Origin: Tepidanaerobacter acetatoxydans Re1
GTDB taxonomy: Bacteria > Bacillota > Thermosediminibacteria > Thermosediminibacterales > Tepidanaerobacteraceae
Length of the DNA stretch: 64,000 nucleotides
Direction of reading: 5' to 3'
Assembly: GCF_000328765.2 (NCBI RefSeq)
Contig: NC_019954.2
Coordinates: forward strand, 1,554,501 to 1,618,500
Shown: positions 1 through 8,014 of the stretch, one piece after another
How the letters are laid out: every line of letters begins with the position of its first letter
Numbering within the stretch: the stretch's first letter is position 1
The notes under the pieces: model-generated
Told to the model about the DNA's origin: nothing
Database searches by the model: none
Seen by the model: the letters and a program-made list of their open reading frames with translations, nothing else
Position numbers and translations under genes: made by a program

Positions 1-171
1 GTGATTTCTGGGGTAATTCTTATATCCGTTTTTTTTAATAGAAGTATGTTTGCTCATCTTGTCATCAAGAAAAACCACCAGTCCTAAAACATTGGCCATA
101 AGCAATAGGTAAATTACCGGCGTAGTAATTTCATCTTCATAACCAGGAGAAAAATTCTTCACGTCACCCAT
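1..171 (-). CDS. Unknown small membrane protein, N-terminal part (runs off the window)
   Basis: An open frame starts at the ATG complementary to 169-171 and stays open for 57 codons to the window edge. A strong ribosome binding site (GGGGAGAGG) lies just upstream of this ATG, which supports the start. The N-terminus is acidic and is followed by a hydrophobic stretch (residues about 18-33, VIYLLLMANVLGLVVF), then a charged, lysine-rich tail, so a single membrane segment is likely. The family was not recognised and the C-terminus is not visible. Confidence 0.55.
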   Translation of the reverse strand, partial: MGDVKNFSPGYEDEITTPVIYLLLMANVLGLVVFLDDKMSKHTSIKKNGYKNYPRNH

Positions 172-304
172 ATTATATCCTCTCCCCTTACATCAATTCT
201 CTTATTTATTACCTTATATCTATATTATGTTGTCAAAATTTTATTCGCCACAAAAATTTATCTTTGAAAGATTAGAGCTATTGAAGAATTTATATTTACT
301 ATTC

Positions 305-375
305 CTATAAATAAAAACCATGCGTATAAGATGGTTGTCCAGCTTATATTAATGCATGGCTTTTGGTTTTATAGG
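305..375 (-). terminator. Probable intrinsic terminator after ypeB
   Basis: CCATGC and ATAAG in the left arm pair with CTTAT and GCATGG in the right arm around an internal loop. On the minus strand the hairpin is followed by GGTTTTTATTT, as expected for rho-independent termination of the sleB-ypeB transcript. Confidence 0.55.
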
Positions 376-407
376 GGGCTTTTATACCATTATTCAACTT
401 CTGTTTT

Positions 408-1757
408 TTACATAGTCATTGTACCCTTGTCCGTTTCTACAACTTTTAAAATTTGTTCTTCATTACCATTTTCAGCATTTATATAAATAAAATAGCGGTC
501 AGAATTTAGCTCTGCATCCACCTCATAGCAAAGCTTTTCTCTTAACGCTTCATCAGGAATCAAAGCCAGTCGGATTCTTCTGATACTTAAATTTGGACTT
601 AATTTATCTTTTACCTCTTGTTCGGTAATTTCAGGTTCAGGCAACTTACGCTTATTATGCGAGGTTAAATAAGCCAGGGTATTAAACCCTACAACTTCGC
701 CAGTGTCTAAAGCCACCTCAACTTTTATAAAATCAGGATATAATAGCACATCATTTTCTTTTGGAACGAATGATATTGTTACAGTATTGTTTTCCCTGAT
801 AGAACCGGTAGGCTCCATATTTTTGTAATTTATAGATTCTATATAGGTTTTTGCTTTATCTAGTGCTCGCTTTATAGGTATTTTAGAGCCATCTATTTCC
901 CTGGTATTTAAAAACCATATCACATGACCTCCAATTTCACTTACATCCATAATAATATTAGGGGTCGTATTTCCCTTTTTTGTAAATTCGATAGTGTATG
1001 CAGGAATATTCCCCTTTGTTCTCCCAACTACATCAGCTCTAAAATCCCCTTTTGCTACTTTATTTACAGCTTGTTGAGCAATTGCAGCAGCTTCGCTCTC
1101 ACTTATGGGCTTACCTGTTAAGGCTTTTGCAGTCACTTGTTCGACATGATCGGAAAAAGGCCCATCATAAGTAATGGTAGGTACTTCCTTTTTAAGCTTT
1201 TCATCAATGGCTTCAAAATTATCTGCCATACCTTGAACTTTCTTTATAGCTATCAAGCTATCTGGTTTATCTTCCCATCTTATTTTGCCAGCAGTTACAT
1301 CATCTTGTAAACGCCGAAGATCTTTATTTAAGTTTTGAACGTTTTTTCTGAATTGCCTCATCTTCTCCCATTCAGCATCGGATATTTCTTCCTTTTTTAC
1401 TAATTTGTCGGCAATATTATAAGAAAAATCACCTAACTGTGCAAAAAATTTTTGCATATTTGTCATATCTCTGTCACCCAACGGCATAGTTGCCAGGCTG
1501 GTTCTTGCTCCTTCAGCCTGGTGCCAAATCGTAGTCAGCATCATAATCCTCTGTTCGTTTGATGACGTAACTTCACTCTTTGAAATTAAGATATTTAGAT
1601 TGTTTACTTGCTCCAGTAGATTATAAAATCCTCGCTGATAAGAAGCCTCTAAAGCGTTTTCCGCCGAAAATGCTCTGGTGGACACCGACCAGTAGCCAAA
1701 TACAAGGCCTCCTAATACTAGCAGATTAATTATCCAAATATATTTTTTTTTCAACAT
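408..1757 (-). CDS. ypeB: YpeB, germination protein that stabilises the cortex hydrolase SleB
   Basis: YpeB is a spore inner-membrane protein needed for assembly and stability of the cortex-lytic enzyme SleB; in the family it carries an N-terminal anchor followed by PepSY-type repeats. Here the protein of about 449 residues starts with MLKKKYIWIINLL, a positively charged end followed by one membrane segment. A coiled, helical region follows, and then repeated segments rich in 'A..IA...V.K' and 'AL..A..YI', which are PepSY-like. I chose the ATG at 1755-1757 because GGAGGG lies just upstream; an in-frame extension to 1829 would run into the sleB stop. It lies directly downstream of sleB in the same direction, the usual sleB-ypeB operon order. 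Confidence 0.9.
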   Translation of the reverse strand: MLKKKYIWIINLLVLGGLVFGYWSVSTRAFSAENALEASYQRGFYNLLEQVNNLNILISKSEVTSSNEQRIMMLTTIWHQAEGARTSLATMPLGDRDMTNMQKFFAQLGDFSYNIADKLVKKEEISDAEWEKMRQFRKNVQNLNKDLRRLQDDVTAGKIRWEDKPDSLIAIKKVQGMADNFEAIDEKLKKEVPTITYDGPFSDHVEQVTAKALTGKPISESEAAAIAQQAVNKVAKGDFRADVVGRTKGNIPAYTIEFTKKGNTTPNIIMDVSEIGGHVIWFLNTREIDGSKIPIKRALDKAKTYIESINYKNMEPTGSIRENNTVTISFVPKENDVLLYPDFIKVEVALDTGEVVGFNTLAYLTSHNKRKLPEPEITEQEVKDKLSPNLSIRRIRLALIPDEALREKLCYEVDAELNSDRYFIYINAENGNEEQILKVVETDKGTMTM

Positions 1758-1771
1758 CAGACCCTCCGTTT

Positions 1772-2248
1772 CTATTTGGCAAACACATGTCGCCCTATTC
1801 TGGTTACTATTGAACGCGACCATATCCACGGGCTAACTGATTTATAAGGATTCCAGAAGAATACACTGCCATAGGTCGGATCCCATCCGCTCATAGCTTG
1901 ACGAGCAGCGTCAAAATTATTTCTAGATGGGTATCTTGACCATATCAAACCATTGCTGACCGATTCAAATGCCCCCGGTTGGTAGATTACATCGGCTATC
2001 GTCGTCGGAAATTTAGGATGCTTCGTTCGGTTAATGATAACGGCTGCAACACCTACTTGACCAAGATACGGTTCTCCTTCTGCTTCACCGGCTACAAGCC
2101 GAGCTAAAAGAGTGTAATCGCCTTCCCATGATGAAACGGCATAATTTTCTGATTTTGTCTGAGCCTTGCAATTTATGCTTAAAAAGCCTATCAAAACCGC
2201 AACAGATAAAACAATCACCGAAATAATTAACTTCTTAGTTTTGAACAT
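1772..2248 (-). CDS. sleB: SleB-type spore cortex-lytic enzyme (short form)
   Basis: SleB hydrolyses the spore cortex peptidoglycan during germination as a lytic transglycosylase. The 158-residue protein has an N-terminal membrane or signal segment (residues 8-25) followed by a complete hydrolase_2 domain. That domain includes RLVAGEAEGEPYLGQ with the conserved glutamates, AVIINRT, and the C-terminal FFWNP block. It is shorter than Bacillus SleB because no peptidoglycan-binding repeat domain precedes the catalytic domain. GGGGTGATAAA upstream supports the start. ypeB follows after 14 bases, so the pair is very probably one forespore-expressed operon. Confidence 0.9.
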   Translation of the reverse strand: MFKTKKLIISVIVLSVAVLIGFLSINCKAQTKSENYAVSSWEGDYTLLARLVAGEAEGEPYLGQVGVAAVIINRTKHPKFPTTIADVIYQPGAFESVSNGLIWSRYPSRNNFDAARQAMSGWDPTYGSVFFWNPYKSVSPWIWSRSIVTRIGRHVFAK

Positions 2249-2372
2249 TTTATCACCCCATTTTAATTGCTATCTTTAGTTTGCTTATTTTTTTAGCACT
2301 TATTCCGGTACCTTTTTATACACTTTATTCATATAATAACTTAAAGAAGTTCATAGTAAGGAGTGAAAATTA

Positions 2373-2552
2373 ATGAATCCTATGAATACAAATCAAAACA
2401 CCGGTCTTGAGAATTCCGACAATAATTTTGTACCCATTTCAAATCCATACACGCTTTTTCTCATACTCTTATTGCTTATTATTTCATTTGGGGCACTTGA
2501 TCGCATGATAAAAATTATAAGAAGTTTTTTACTAAAGGAAGCGGAGGAATAA
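2373..2552 (+). CDS. Small single-pass membrane protein, 59 aa, unknown
   Basis: An ATG at 2373 preceded by AAGGAG opens a 59-codon frame ending at TAA 2550-2552. The first 28 residues are polar and asparagine-rich. Residues about 29-42 (TLFLILLLLIISFG) form one membrane helix, and the tail is basic then acidic. It lies 2 bases before the next gene, whose ribosome binding site (GCGGAGGAA) overlaps its end, so the two are co-transcribed and probably translationally coupled. Divergence from the germination operon hints at a spore role, but no function can be assigned. Confidence 0.6.
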   Translation: MNPMNTNQNTGLENSDNNFVPISNPYTLFLILLLLIISFGALDRMIKIIRSFLLKEAEE

Positions 2553-2554
2553 AG

Positions 2555-2869
2555 ATGAAGACCTTTTCAATAAGTGATAACGATGTGCAGCTTTTAAAAG
2601 CTATACGACCTTTTATGAGTTCAAAAAGCCAGGAACTGCTTGATTTTCTAATTACAACTATTAATGTGTTTAGGCCGGAACAGCCAAATCATAAAATGAA
2701 TTTTGAAGCCTTGAATACTCTTTTAACAATGATTCATGAATCTAGGCAGTCAAAAAAAAATACTCAAATAATAGAGATAGATGAATGCAAAAAAGATGTT
2801 TTAGCTAAGCAAGCTGAGAATATAGAAAATTTATTAAATACTTTAGCCGAACCAGAAAATAATGTGTAA
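2555..2869 (+). CDS. Conserved-looking hypothetical protein, 104 aa
   Basis: The 104-residue soluble protein is predicted to be largely helical (SSKSQELLDFLITTINVF, then a lysine/glutamate-rich C-terminal half). It has no signal peptide or membrane segment and one isolated cysteine. It is coupled to the upstream 59-aa membrane gene and ends just before an intrinsic terminator. It shares a general style (helical, AL.TLL, 'FRPEQP') with small sporulation-associated proteins of Clostridia, but I do not recognise the family. Confidence 0.65.
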   Translation: MKTFSISDNDVQLLKAIRPFMSSKSQELLDFLITTINVFRPEQPNHKMNFEALNTLLTMIHESRQSKKNTQIIEIDECKKDVLAKQAENIENLLNTLAEPENNV

Positions 2870-2903
2870 TATTCATTAGTGGTTTAAAAAAACTTCCAAA
2901 TAT

Positions 2904-2931
2904 GATGGCTTATTATGCCATCTTTTATTTA
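2904..2931 (+). terminator. Intrinsic terminator
   Basis: GATGGC, a 7-base loop and GCCATC are followed directly by TTTTATTTAT. It closes the 2373-2869 transcription unit. Confidence 0.75.
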
Positions 2932-2964
2932 TCTAAAAATGATCATTTTTAGATAAATAAAAGA
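2921..2964. repeat. Perfect 44-bp palindrome
   Basis: Two 22-base arms starting TCTTTTATTTATC are exact reverse complements with no spacer; the centre lies between 2942 and 2943. The left arm begins inside the upstream terminator's 3' arm and T-run. It could form a cruciform or act as an operator-like site. Confidence 0.9.
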
Positions 2965-3024
2965 ATATATTTTATATAGCACATTTGATACCTGGTTGTT
3001 TTAAAACATAAGGGAGTGGTGAGT

Positions 3025-3393
3025 TTGGAAGAAAATGATGACCGAGGTTTTGGAAATGACTTGCTTGAAACAGTCTTAAAAGTAATCAACGGTCCGAACG
3101 ACCAAAGTGCCAACGAATTAATAAGTCTGCTAGCTCTAAGTAATTTATTGGGAATCATTAGTTTTTTGAATGCGCAAGACTCCAAATCTGATACAAGAGG
3201 TTTCTCATCGAAATCCGAGGTATCTGAATTAAAGGAAATGGCTGCTGACCTGCTAGACTCAATGGGAGGAACCGGTGATAAAAAAATTAATCCAGCCGCG
3301 CTCATTAATTTAATGAAAACCTTTTCAACATCAGACGGCAGCGCAAATAATTCAAAAAACTTAGCTAAATCTGATGAGATCAAAAAAGATTAG
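3025..3393 (+). CDS. Hypothetical small helical protein, about 122 aa
   Basis: The soluble protein has an acidic N-terminus, a central helical block (ANELISLLALSNLLGIISFL), a linker rich in serine, lysine and glutamate, and a polar tail. AGGGAG at 3011-3016 best fits the TTG at 3025; GTG codons at 3016 and 3019 are alternative starts, the first overlapping the Shine-Dalgarno sequence. No known motif was recognised. It sits among small genes near sleB-ypeB and is closed by a strong bidirectional terminator. Function is unknown. Confidence 0.6.
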   Translation: MEENDDRGFGNDLLETVLKVINGPNDQSANELISLLALSNLLGIISFLNAQDSKSDTRGFSSKSEVSELKEMAADLLDSMGGTGDKKINPAALINLMKTFSTSDGSANNSKNLAKSDEIKKD

Positions 3394-3424
3394 GTCGTGC
3401 TCAAAGAGCACGACCTAATCTTTT
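3388..3424. terminator. Strong bidirectional intrinsic terminator
   Basis: A perfect 15-bp stem (GATTAGGTCGTGCTC, loop AAA, complementary arm 3406-3420) has T-runs on both sides. It separates the plus-strand 3025-3393 gene from the minus-strand 30-aa gene at 3423-3515. Confidence 0.9.
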
Positions 3425-3515
3425 AGTTATCTGCAAAAAGCAGAAGGAGTAATATCAGAAACAAGGCAAATGCCCATCTGTCTTTGTGATAACCAGTACC
3501 TAGAGAATCTGTCAT
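3423..3515 (-). CDS. YjcZ-like 30-aa membrane peptide
   Basis: A perfect Shine-Dalgarno (AAGGAGGGAA) precedes the ATG at 3513-3515. The 30-residue product has a polar head (MTDSLGTGYHKDRW) followed by a compact hydrophobic segment (AFALFLILLLLLF) and the end ADN. That layout resembles the tiny YjcZ/sporulation-associated peptides of Firmicutes ('FALIVVLFILL' type). It ends inside the shared terminator at 3388-3424. The location near germination genes is consistent with a spore-associated role, but that is inference. Confidence 0.65.
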   Translation of the reverse strand: MTDSLGTGYHKDRWAFALFLILLLLLFADN

Positions 3516-3643
3516 TACAATTCCCTCCTTTTTATAAGCTACACAAAACATATCTTTCTCTTACATCCGGTATTTTGTTTTTAAATCTGCTTCTCATTAC
3601 CTGCTATAATATATGCAAAATACGGTTTTAAGGTTACAAAAAA

Positions 3644-3682
3644 CAGGTGAGAGGAAATGTTTCTCCTGTCACCTGTTTTGCT
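3644..3682 (-). terminator. Intrinsic terminator after the RNase G/E gene
   Basis: AACAGGTGA and TCACCTGTT arms, with an inner GAGGAAA/TTTCTC pairing, form a long hairpin. On the minus strand it is followed by TTTTTTG. Confidence 0.8.
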
Positions 3683-3690
3683 AAGGTTTT

Positions 3691-5382
3691 TTATATCAGC
3701 CTCGCCTTTGCATAAGTTCTGTAAGTCTTATTTATTTGAACTTTTGCTTTTGCACCTAAAAGAGCAGCACCTTCCTCCACATTGATTACATAGCCGTCTA
3801 CTCTGGCTATGCCATCATTGTGATTGGTTATATGCCTATCTTCTATAATCACATCTATTATCTGACCTTCTCTTACAGGCATAGCAAAATTCTCCAGTTT
3901 AACCCTGCTTCCAACTGCCTTAATTCGGATTTCTTCAGGATGTAGATCATCCTTGCCTTTAATGAAAATATATTTCCCGTAACGCTGCTCTAATTGACTT
4001 AGTCTTGTTCCGCCAGCACCTATAACTACCGCTGCCACTGATGGGTGTACTTCTATAAGAATCGCCTCACCTTTTCGAGTTCTGAATATTCTAGATATTT
4101 CTTGTTCGACTTTTTTAGCCATTGTTTCCTCAGATAATATCCTGCCTCTACCGTCACAATAAGGGCACACTTTTTCTAGGACTTCGTGCAAACTTTGACG
4201 AACTTTTTTCCGCGTCATTTCTACCAAACCTAAATTTGTAATCCCTAATACATGTGCTTTAGTTCTATCCTTTTTTAACTCAATTTCCAAAGCATCTATA
4301 ACCATCTTTTGATGTTCTTGTGAGTCCATATCGATAAAATCTATAATTATTATTCCACCTATATCCCGCAATCTTAGCTGTTTTGCAATCTCTTTTGCTG
4401 CTTCTAAATTGGTTTTAACTACTGTATCTTCCAAGTTTATACTGCCGACAAATTTGCCCGTATTTACGTCTATAGCAGTTAGAGCCTCTGTATGATCTAT
4501 AACGATATAACCGCCGGATTTCAGCCAAACCTTTCTTTCCAAGGCCCTTTCGACCTCTGATTCTATGTTAAAATACTCAAAAATATCTTCCTGACCCATA
4601 TACAGACTTACACGATCTTTCAGGGAATGTGATATCAATGAAGCAGCTTCTAATACTTTCTCATATCCATATGATGTATTTACATAAAACTTATTTACTT
4701 CCGGTGTAAATACATCCCTTACCATGCGAGTAAGCAGATCCATATCTTTATATATCAGCCGAGGAACCTTCCCATTCTTCTGTTTCATTTGTATATTATT
4801 CCAAAGGCGTTTTAAATACTCCATATCGGATTTTAGATTCTCTATATCTTCACCTTCCGCCGCCGTTCTTACAATTATTCCCATATTATGTGGCTGTATT
4901 TCCTCTGCTAGGGATTTTAAGCGTTGGCGTTCTTCTTCATTCTCAATTCTTCGAGAAATCCCTATATAATCAACGGTCGGCATAAGGACCAGGTATCTGC
5001 CAGGCAGTGTTATATTGGTAGATACCCTGGCTCCTTTAGTGCCGATAGGCTCTTTTACAACCTGAACTAAAACCTCTTGGCCAACATGTAATATATCTTT
5101 TATCGGTGCTTTTTTTAAATCACCAATTGCATCCGCATCTTCAAAGCCAAGATTATAAGAATTCAAATCACCTACATATAAAAATGCATTTTTGCCTAAA
5201 CCTATATCCACAAAGGCAGCTTGCATACCCGGGAGTACATTTGCTACCTTACCTTTATAGATATTTCCTGTTATCCTTTCATCATAAGTCTTTTCTACAT
5301 AATATTCTACTAGTTGTCGGTCTTCTAAAACCCCAATTCGAATTTGGTCCCGAGCAACATCTGCCAAAATCTCTTTTGACAT
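3691..5382 (-). CDS. rng: Ribonuclease G/E family endoribonuclease
   Basis: This single-strand-specific endoribonuclease processes and decays mRNA and rRNA. The 563-residue protein has an S1 RNA-binding domain at about residues 36-120 (GKVANVLPGMQAAFVDIG) and an RNase H-like catalytic core. The two metal-binding aspartates are visible at D305 (AIDVNTG) and D348 (IIIDFIDM). The zinc-link CPYCDGRG begins at C406. It lacks the long C-terminal degradosome scaffold of E. coli RNase E, so it is RNase G-sized. A GAGGAG site precedes the ATG. It ends the TIGR03960-TIGR03936-rng series. The rplU-rpmA-obg genes that often follow in Firmicutes are absent here. Confidence 0.93.
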   Translation of the reverse strand: MSKEILADVARDQIRIGVLEDRQLVEYYVEKTYDERITGNIYKGKVANVLPGMQAAFVDIGLGKNAFLYVGDLNSYNLGFEDADAIGDLKKAPIKDILHVGQEVLVQVVKEPIGTKGARVSTNITLPGRYLVLMPTVDYIGISRRIENEEERQRLKSLAEEIQPHNMGIIVRTAAEGEDIENLKSDMEYLKRLWNNIQMKQKNGKVPRLIYKDMDLLTRMVRDVFTPEVNKFYVNTSYGYEKVLEAASLISHSLKDRVSLYMGQEDIFEYFNIESEVERALERKVWLKSGGYIVIDHTEALTAIDVNTGKFVGSINLEDTVVKTNLEAAKEIAKQLRLRDIGGIIIIDFIDMDSQEHQKMVIDALEIELKKDRTKAHVLGITNLGLVEMTRKKVRQSLHEVLEKVCPYCDGRGRILSEETMAKKVEQEISRIFRTRKGEAILIEVHPSVAAVVIGAGGTRLSQLEQRYGKYIFIKGKDDLHPEEIRIKAVGSRVKLENFAMPVREGQIIDVIIEDRHITNHNDGIARVDGYVINVEEGAALLGAKAKVQINKTYRTYAKARLI

Positions 5383-5418
5383 AAAATCTTCAGCTCCTCA
5401 AATCTCCTCCAAAATTAA

Positions 5419-5458
5419 AGCGGACTTATCAAAGATCTGGAGGCTCAGATATTCCGCT
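5419..5458 (-). promoter_or_regulatory. Structured leader in front of the RNase G/E gene
   Basis: In the 79-base gap before rng, AGCGGA pairs with TCCGCT and encloses an inner ATCTG/CAGAT hairpin. The structure sits about 35 bases upstream of the rng start. It could be an RNase target used for autoregulation, as known for E. coli rne, but this is a hypothesis. Confidence 0.35.
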
Positions 5459-5461
5459 AAA

Positions 5462-6145
5462 TCAAAGTGGAAGAATCTTATTATTCTCATTTAAGTAAAA
5501 AATTTCCTCCCTGTGAGTGCTTACTATTTCAAGTTTTTTTGCAAGAAGTTTTTCTAATTCAAAGATTATCAGTTTTGGTGACGCACTGCCTTGCTGACCA
5601 ATCGAAACTTCCATGCAAATATCTGCAGTGCCATTAGTATTGCTTAATAATTTCATATTATAGATAAATGGAGCAATATTCACCGATTTGGCACCAGATT
5701 TAGTGGATTTTTCAATAATAATCTCTTCTCTGTTTAAAAGGTTGTTGATAGCTTTTTCTAGTTCATCCGGATTTTCCTCATCTAAAGCCGTCTTGACCAT
5801 GTATGTGGCAGCATTTACTACGGAAAGAGGTATTTTATTATCGGCGGTTTCAGCTTTTATTATTTGAATGCCTTCTGGCAAGACCGCATTTAGTCGGGTA
5901 ACCGCATCTTCAGGTGAAACGGTTTCCTCAAACTCCACATCCATATATTCACTGCTGCTGGTAATACCCACAGACAAAGCCGGAGTAAAAGATATTCTAG
6001 GCCTTGGATTGAACCCTTGCGTAAATGCCAAAGGCAAATCAGCACGTCTGAAGCTTCGTTCGAAAGTCCTTATCATATCCAAATGAGATATGAACATTAC
6101 AGGACGACCCTTATTAAATTTCATTCTTAGTTTCACAAAAACCAC
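5462..6145 (-). CDS. TIGR03936 / DUF2344 radical-SAM-linked protein
   Basis: This family is almost always encoded next to, or fused to, the TIGR03960 radical SAM protein; its biochemical role is not established. The N-terminal signature is clear: KLRMKFNKGRPVMFISHLDM, followed by RTFERSFRRADLPLAFTQGF and NPRPRISF. Length (about 224-227 residues) is normal. The frame opens at a GTG at 6143-6145, but a second GTG at 6134-6136 preceded by GGTGG is equally plausible and gives a start at KLRMKF. It overlaps the end of the radical SAM gene, indicating translational coupling. Confidence 0.85.
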   Translation of the reverse strand: MVFVKLRMKFNKGRPVMFISHLDMIRTFERSFRRADLPLAFTQGFNPRPRISFTPALSVGITSSSEYMDVEFEETVSPEDAVTRLNAVLPEGIQIIKAETADNKIPLSVVNAATYMVKTALDEENPDELEKAINNLLNREEIIIEKSTKSGAKSVNIAPFIYNMKLLSNTNGTADICMEVSIGQQGSASPKLIIFELEKLLAKKLEIVSTHREEIFYLNENNKILPL

Positions 6146-7970
6146 CGGCTTTCAGCTTACTTACCCCGCAAGCATGACATCTTATCCTACAGTCAGGTGT
6201 AATTTCTGCTTTTTGGGATTTTTCTAATTCTCTCAATAAAAACTTCTTATCAATACCGGGGTCTATAATATCCCACGGGCAAAGTTCATCCTTAGACCTT
6301 TTGCGATAAGCATAAAATTCCGGACATATCCCTGATTCATTAAAGGCAGACATCCATTTTTCAAACGAAAACATATCATTCCATCCATCGAATTTACATC
6401 CTTTATCATGGGCGATTTTTAAAACTTGGCCCAATCTACGATCTCCCCTTGAAAAAACAGCCTCAAGGAAACTCAACTTGCCATCATGCCAACTATAGGA
6501 TATATTTTTGTTTTTCCTGAGCATACTCCTTAGTAGCCTTTGCCTTTCCTCGATTTCCGAAAGTGTTATCTGTGATTCCCACTGAAATGGCGTAAATGGT
6601 TTAGGAACAAAAGTAGATGTACTGACATTAACTTTCAAACCTCTTGTATTGCCATAGACTTTTTTGTATACATCCACAACAGCAAAAGCAAGATTTGCTA
6701 TTCCTTCTATATCTTCATAAGTTTCAGTAGGAAGGCCAATCATAAAATATAGCTTAACCGTTTTCCAACCTGAAGAAAAAGCATCTTTAACTGATGTCAG
6801 AAGGTCTTGTGCTGTAACACCTTTATTTATTACATCCCTAAGCCTTTGCGTTCCGGCTTCCGGTGCAAATGTAAGACCGGATTTTTTGATTTCTTGGACC
6901 TTCTTAGCAAGTTCAAGTGAAAAAGCATCAATTCTAAGCGAAGGCAGGGATAAGCTTACTCGACTTTGGCGAAATTCATCAGTCAATATTTCAGTAAGCT
7001 GTTTTAATTTAGAATAGTCACTGGTGCTCAGTGATGCTAAGGATAATTCTCCATAGCCCGTTGATGCAATGATGTCTTTTGCTAGTTTCTCTAGGCGAAC
7101 TACTGACTTTTCCCTTACCGGCCTATAAATCATTCCGGCTTGACAGAAACGGCATCCTCTGGTACAACCACGGAAAATCTCCAGTACAGCTCGGTCGTGC
7201 ACGATATCCATATAAGGCACCACAAAATTTGTGGGGTAATAAACATTGTCCAGATCTTTTATCAGCCGCTTTTGTATCCTTCTAGGAATATCTGCTTGCT
7301 TTGGTAAGATGCTTTTCATGGTTCCATCATCATTATATGATACATGATATAAAGATGGCACATACACTCCGGAAATTCTGGCAACCTCTTCTAAAAACCG
7401 CTGTCTGCTTTCACCTCTTTCTTTAAAGCTTTTATATAAATCCATAATCTCTACAATAACTTCCTCAGCTTCTCCTATAACAAAAAAATCCACGATATCC
7501 GATAATGGTTCTGGATTATAAGTGCAAGGTCCGCCAGCTATTACAAAAGGATGACCTTCCCTTCTTTCATTTGAAAAAATAGGTATTCCTGACAGTTCCA
7601 GCATATTTAATATATTTGTGTAACTCATTTCATACTGCAGGGTAAAGCCTAAAAAATCAAATTCAGCAACTGCAGTTTTGCTTTCCAGACTGAACAGCAA
7701 AATACCTTCTTTTCGCATTAAACCCTCAAAATCAACCCAAGGAGCAAAAACCCTTTCAGCATAAATGTCAGGATATTGATTAAGAAGATGATATAAAATT
7801 TTTATACCTAAGTGCGACATACCCACTTCGTAGACATCGGGAAATGCCAATGCCACATGAACTTTTATATTATCTTTATCTTTTTTTATACTATTATATT
7901 CGTTTCCCATATAGCGAGTTGGTTTTGAAACCTGTGGTAAAAGTTTTTCCAATAGTTTCTCTATGGTCAA
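6114..7970 (-). CDS. TIGR03960 family B12-binding-like radical SAM protein
   Basis: The 618-residue protein has an N-terminal cobalamin-binding-like Rossmann region (about 40-190, including VALAFPDVYEVGMSHLG). A radical SAM core follows with the [4Fe-4S] motif FRGCTRGCRFC. The C-terminal part ends in a cysteine cluster (CRIRCHACGVSKLKAGGFC) that probably binds metal. The start is a TTG at 7968-7970 with AGGAGG seven bases upstream. In Clostridia this gene sits between the spoIVF pair and rng, as here. The substrate is unknown; a tRNA or protein modification role has been speculated for the pair. Confidence 0.88.
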   Translation of the reverse strand: MTIEKLLEKLLPQVSKPTRYMGNEYNSIKKDKDNIKVHVALAFPDVYEVGMSHLGIKILYHLLNQYPDIYAERVFAPWVDFEGLMRKEGILLFSLESKTAVAEFDFLGFTLQYEMSYTNILNMLELSGIPIFSNERREGHPFVIAGGPCTYNPEPLSDIVDFFVIGEAEEVIVEIMDLYKSFKERGESRQRFLEEVARISGVYVPSLYHVSYNDDGTMKSILPKQADIPRRIQKRLIKDLDNVYYPTNFVVPYMDIVHDRAVLEIFRGCTRGCRFCQAGMIYRPVREKSVVRLEKLAKDIIASTGYGELSLASLSTSDYSKLKQLTEILTDEFRQSRVSLSLPSLRIDAFSLELAKKVQEIKKSGLTFAPEAGTQRLRDVINKGVTAQDLLTSVKDAFSSGWKTVKLYFMIGLPTETYEDIEGIANLAFAVVDVYKKVYGNTRGLKVNVSTSTFVPKPFTPFQWESQITLSEIEERQRLLRSMLRKNKNISYSWHDGKLSFLEAVFSRGDRRLGQVLKIAHDKGCKFDGWNDMFSFEKWMSAFNESGICPEFYAYRKRSKDELCPWDIIDPGIDKKFLLRELEKSQKAEITPDCRIRCHACGVSKLKAGGFCETKNEI

Positions 7971-8014
7971 TGAAGTGCCTCCTATGCTTGATGGTGTAAA
8001 ACTCCACTTATTTA

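Noticed and set aside
2949-3383. 144-codon minus-strand frame
   Set aside because: It is antisense to the 3025-3393 gene, has no ribosome site, and begins inside a strong-terminator region.
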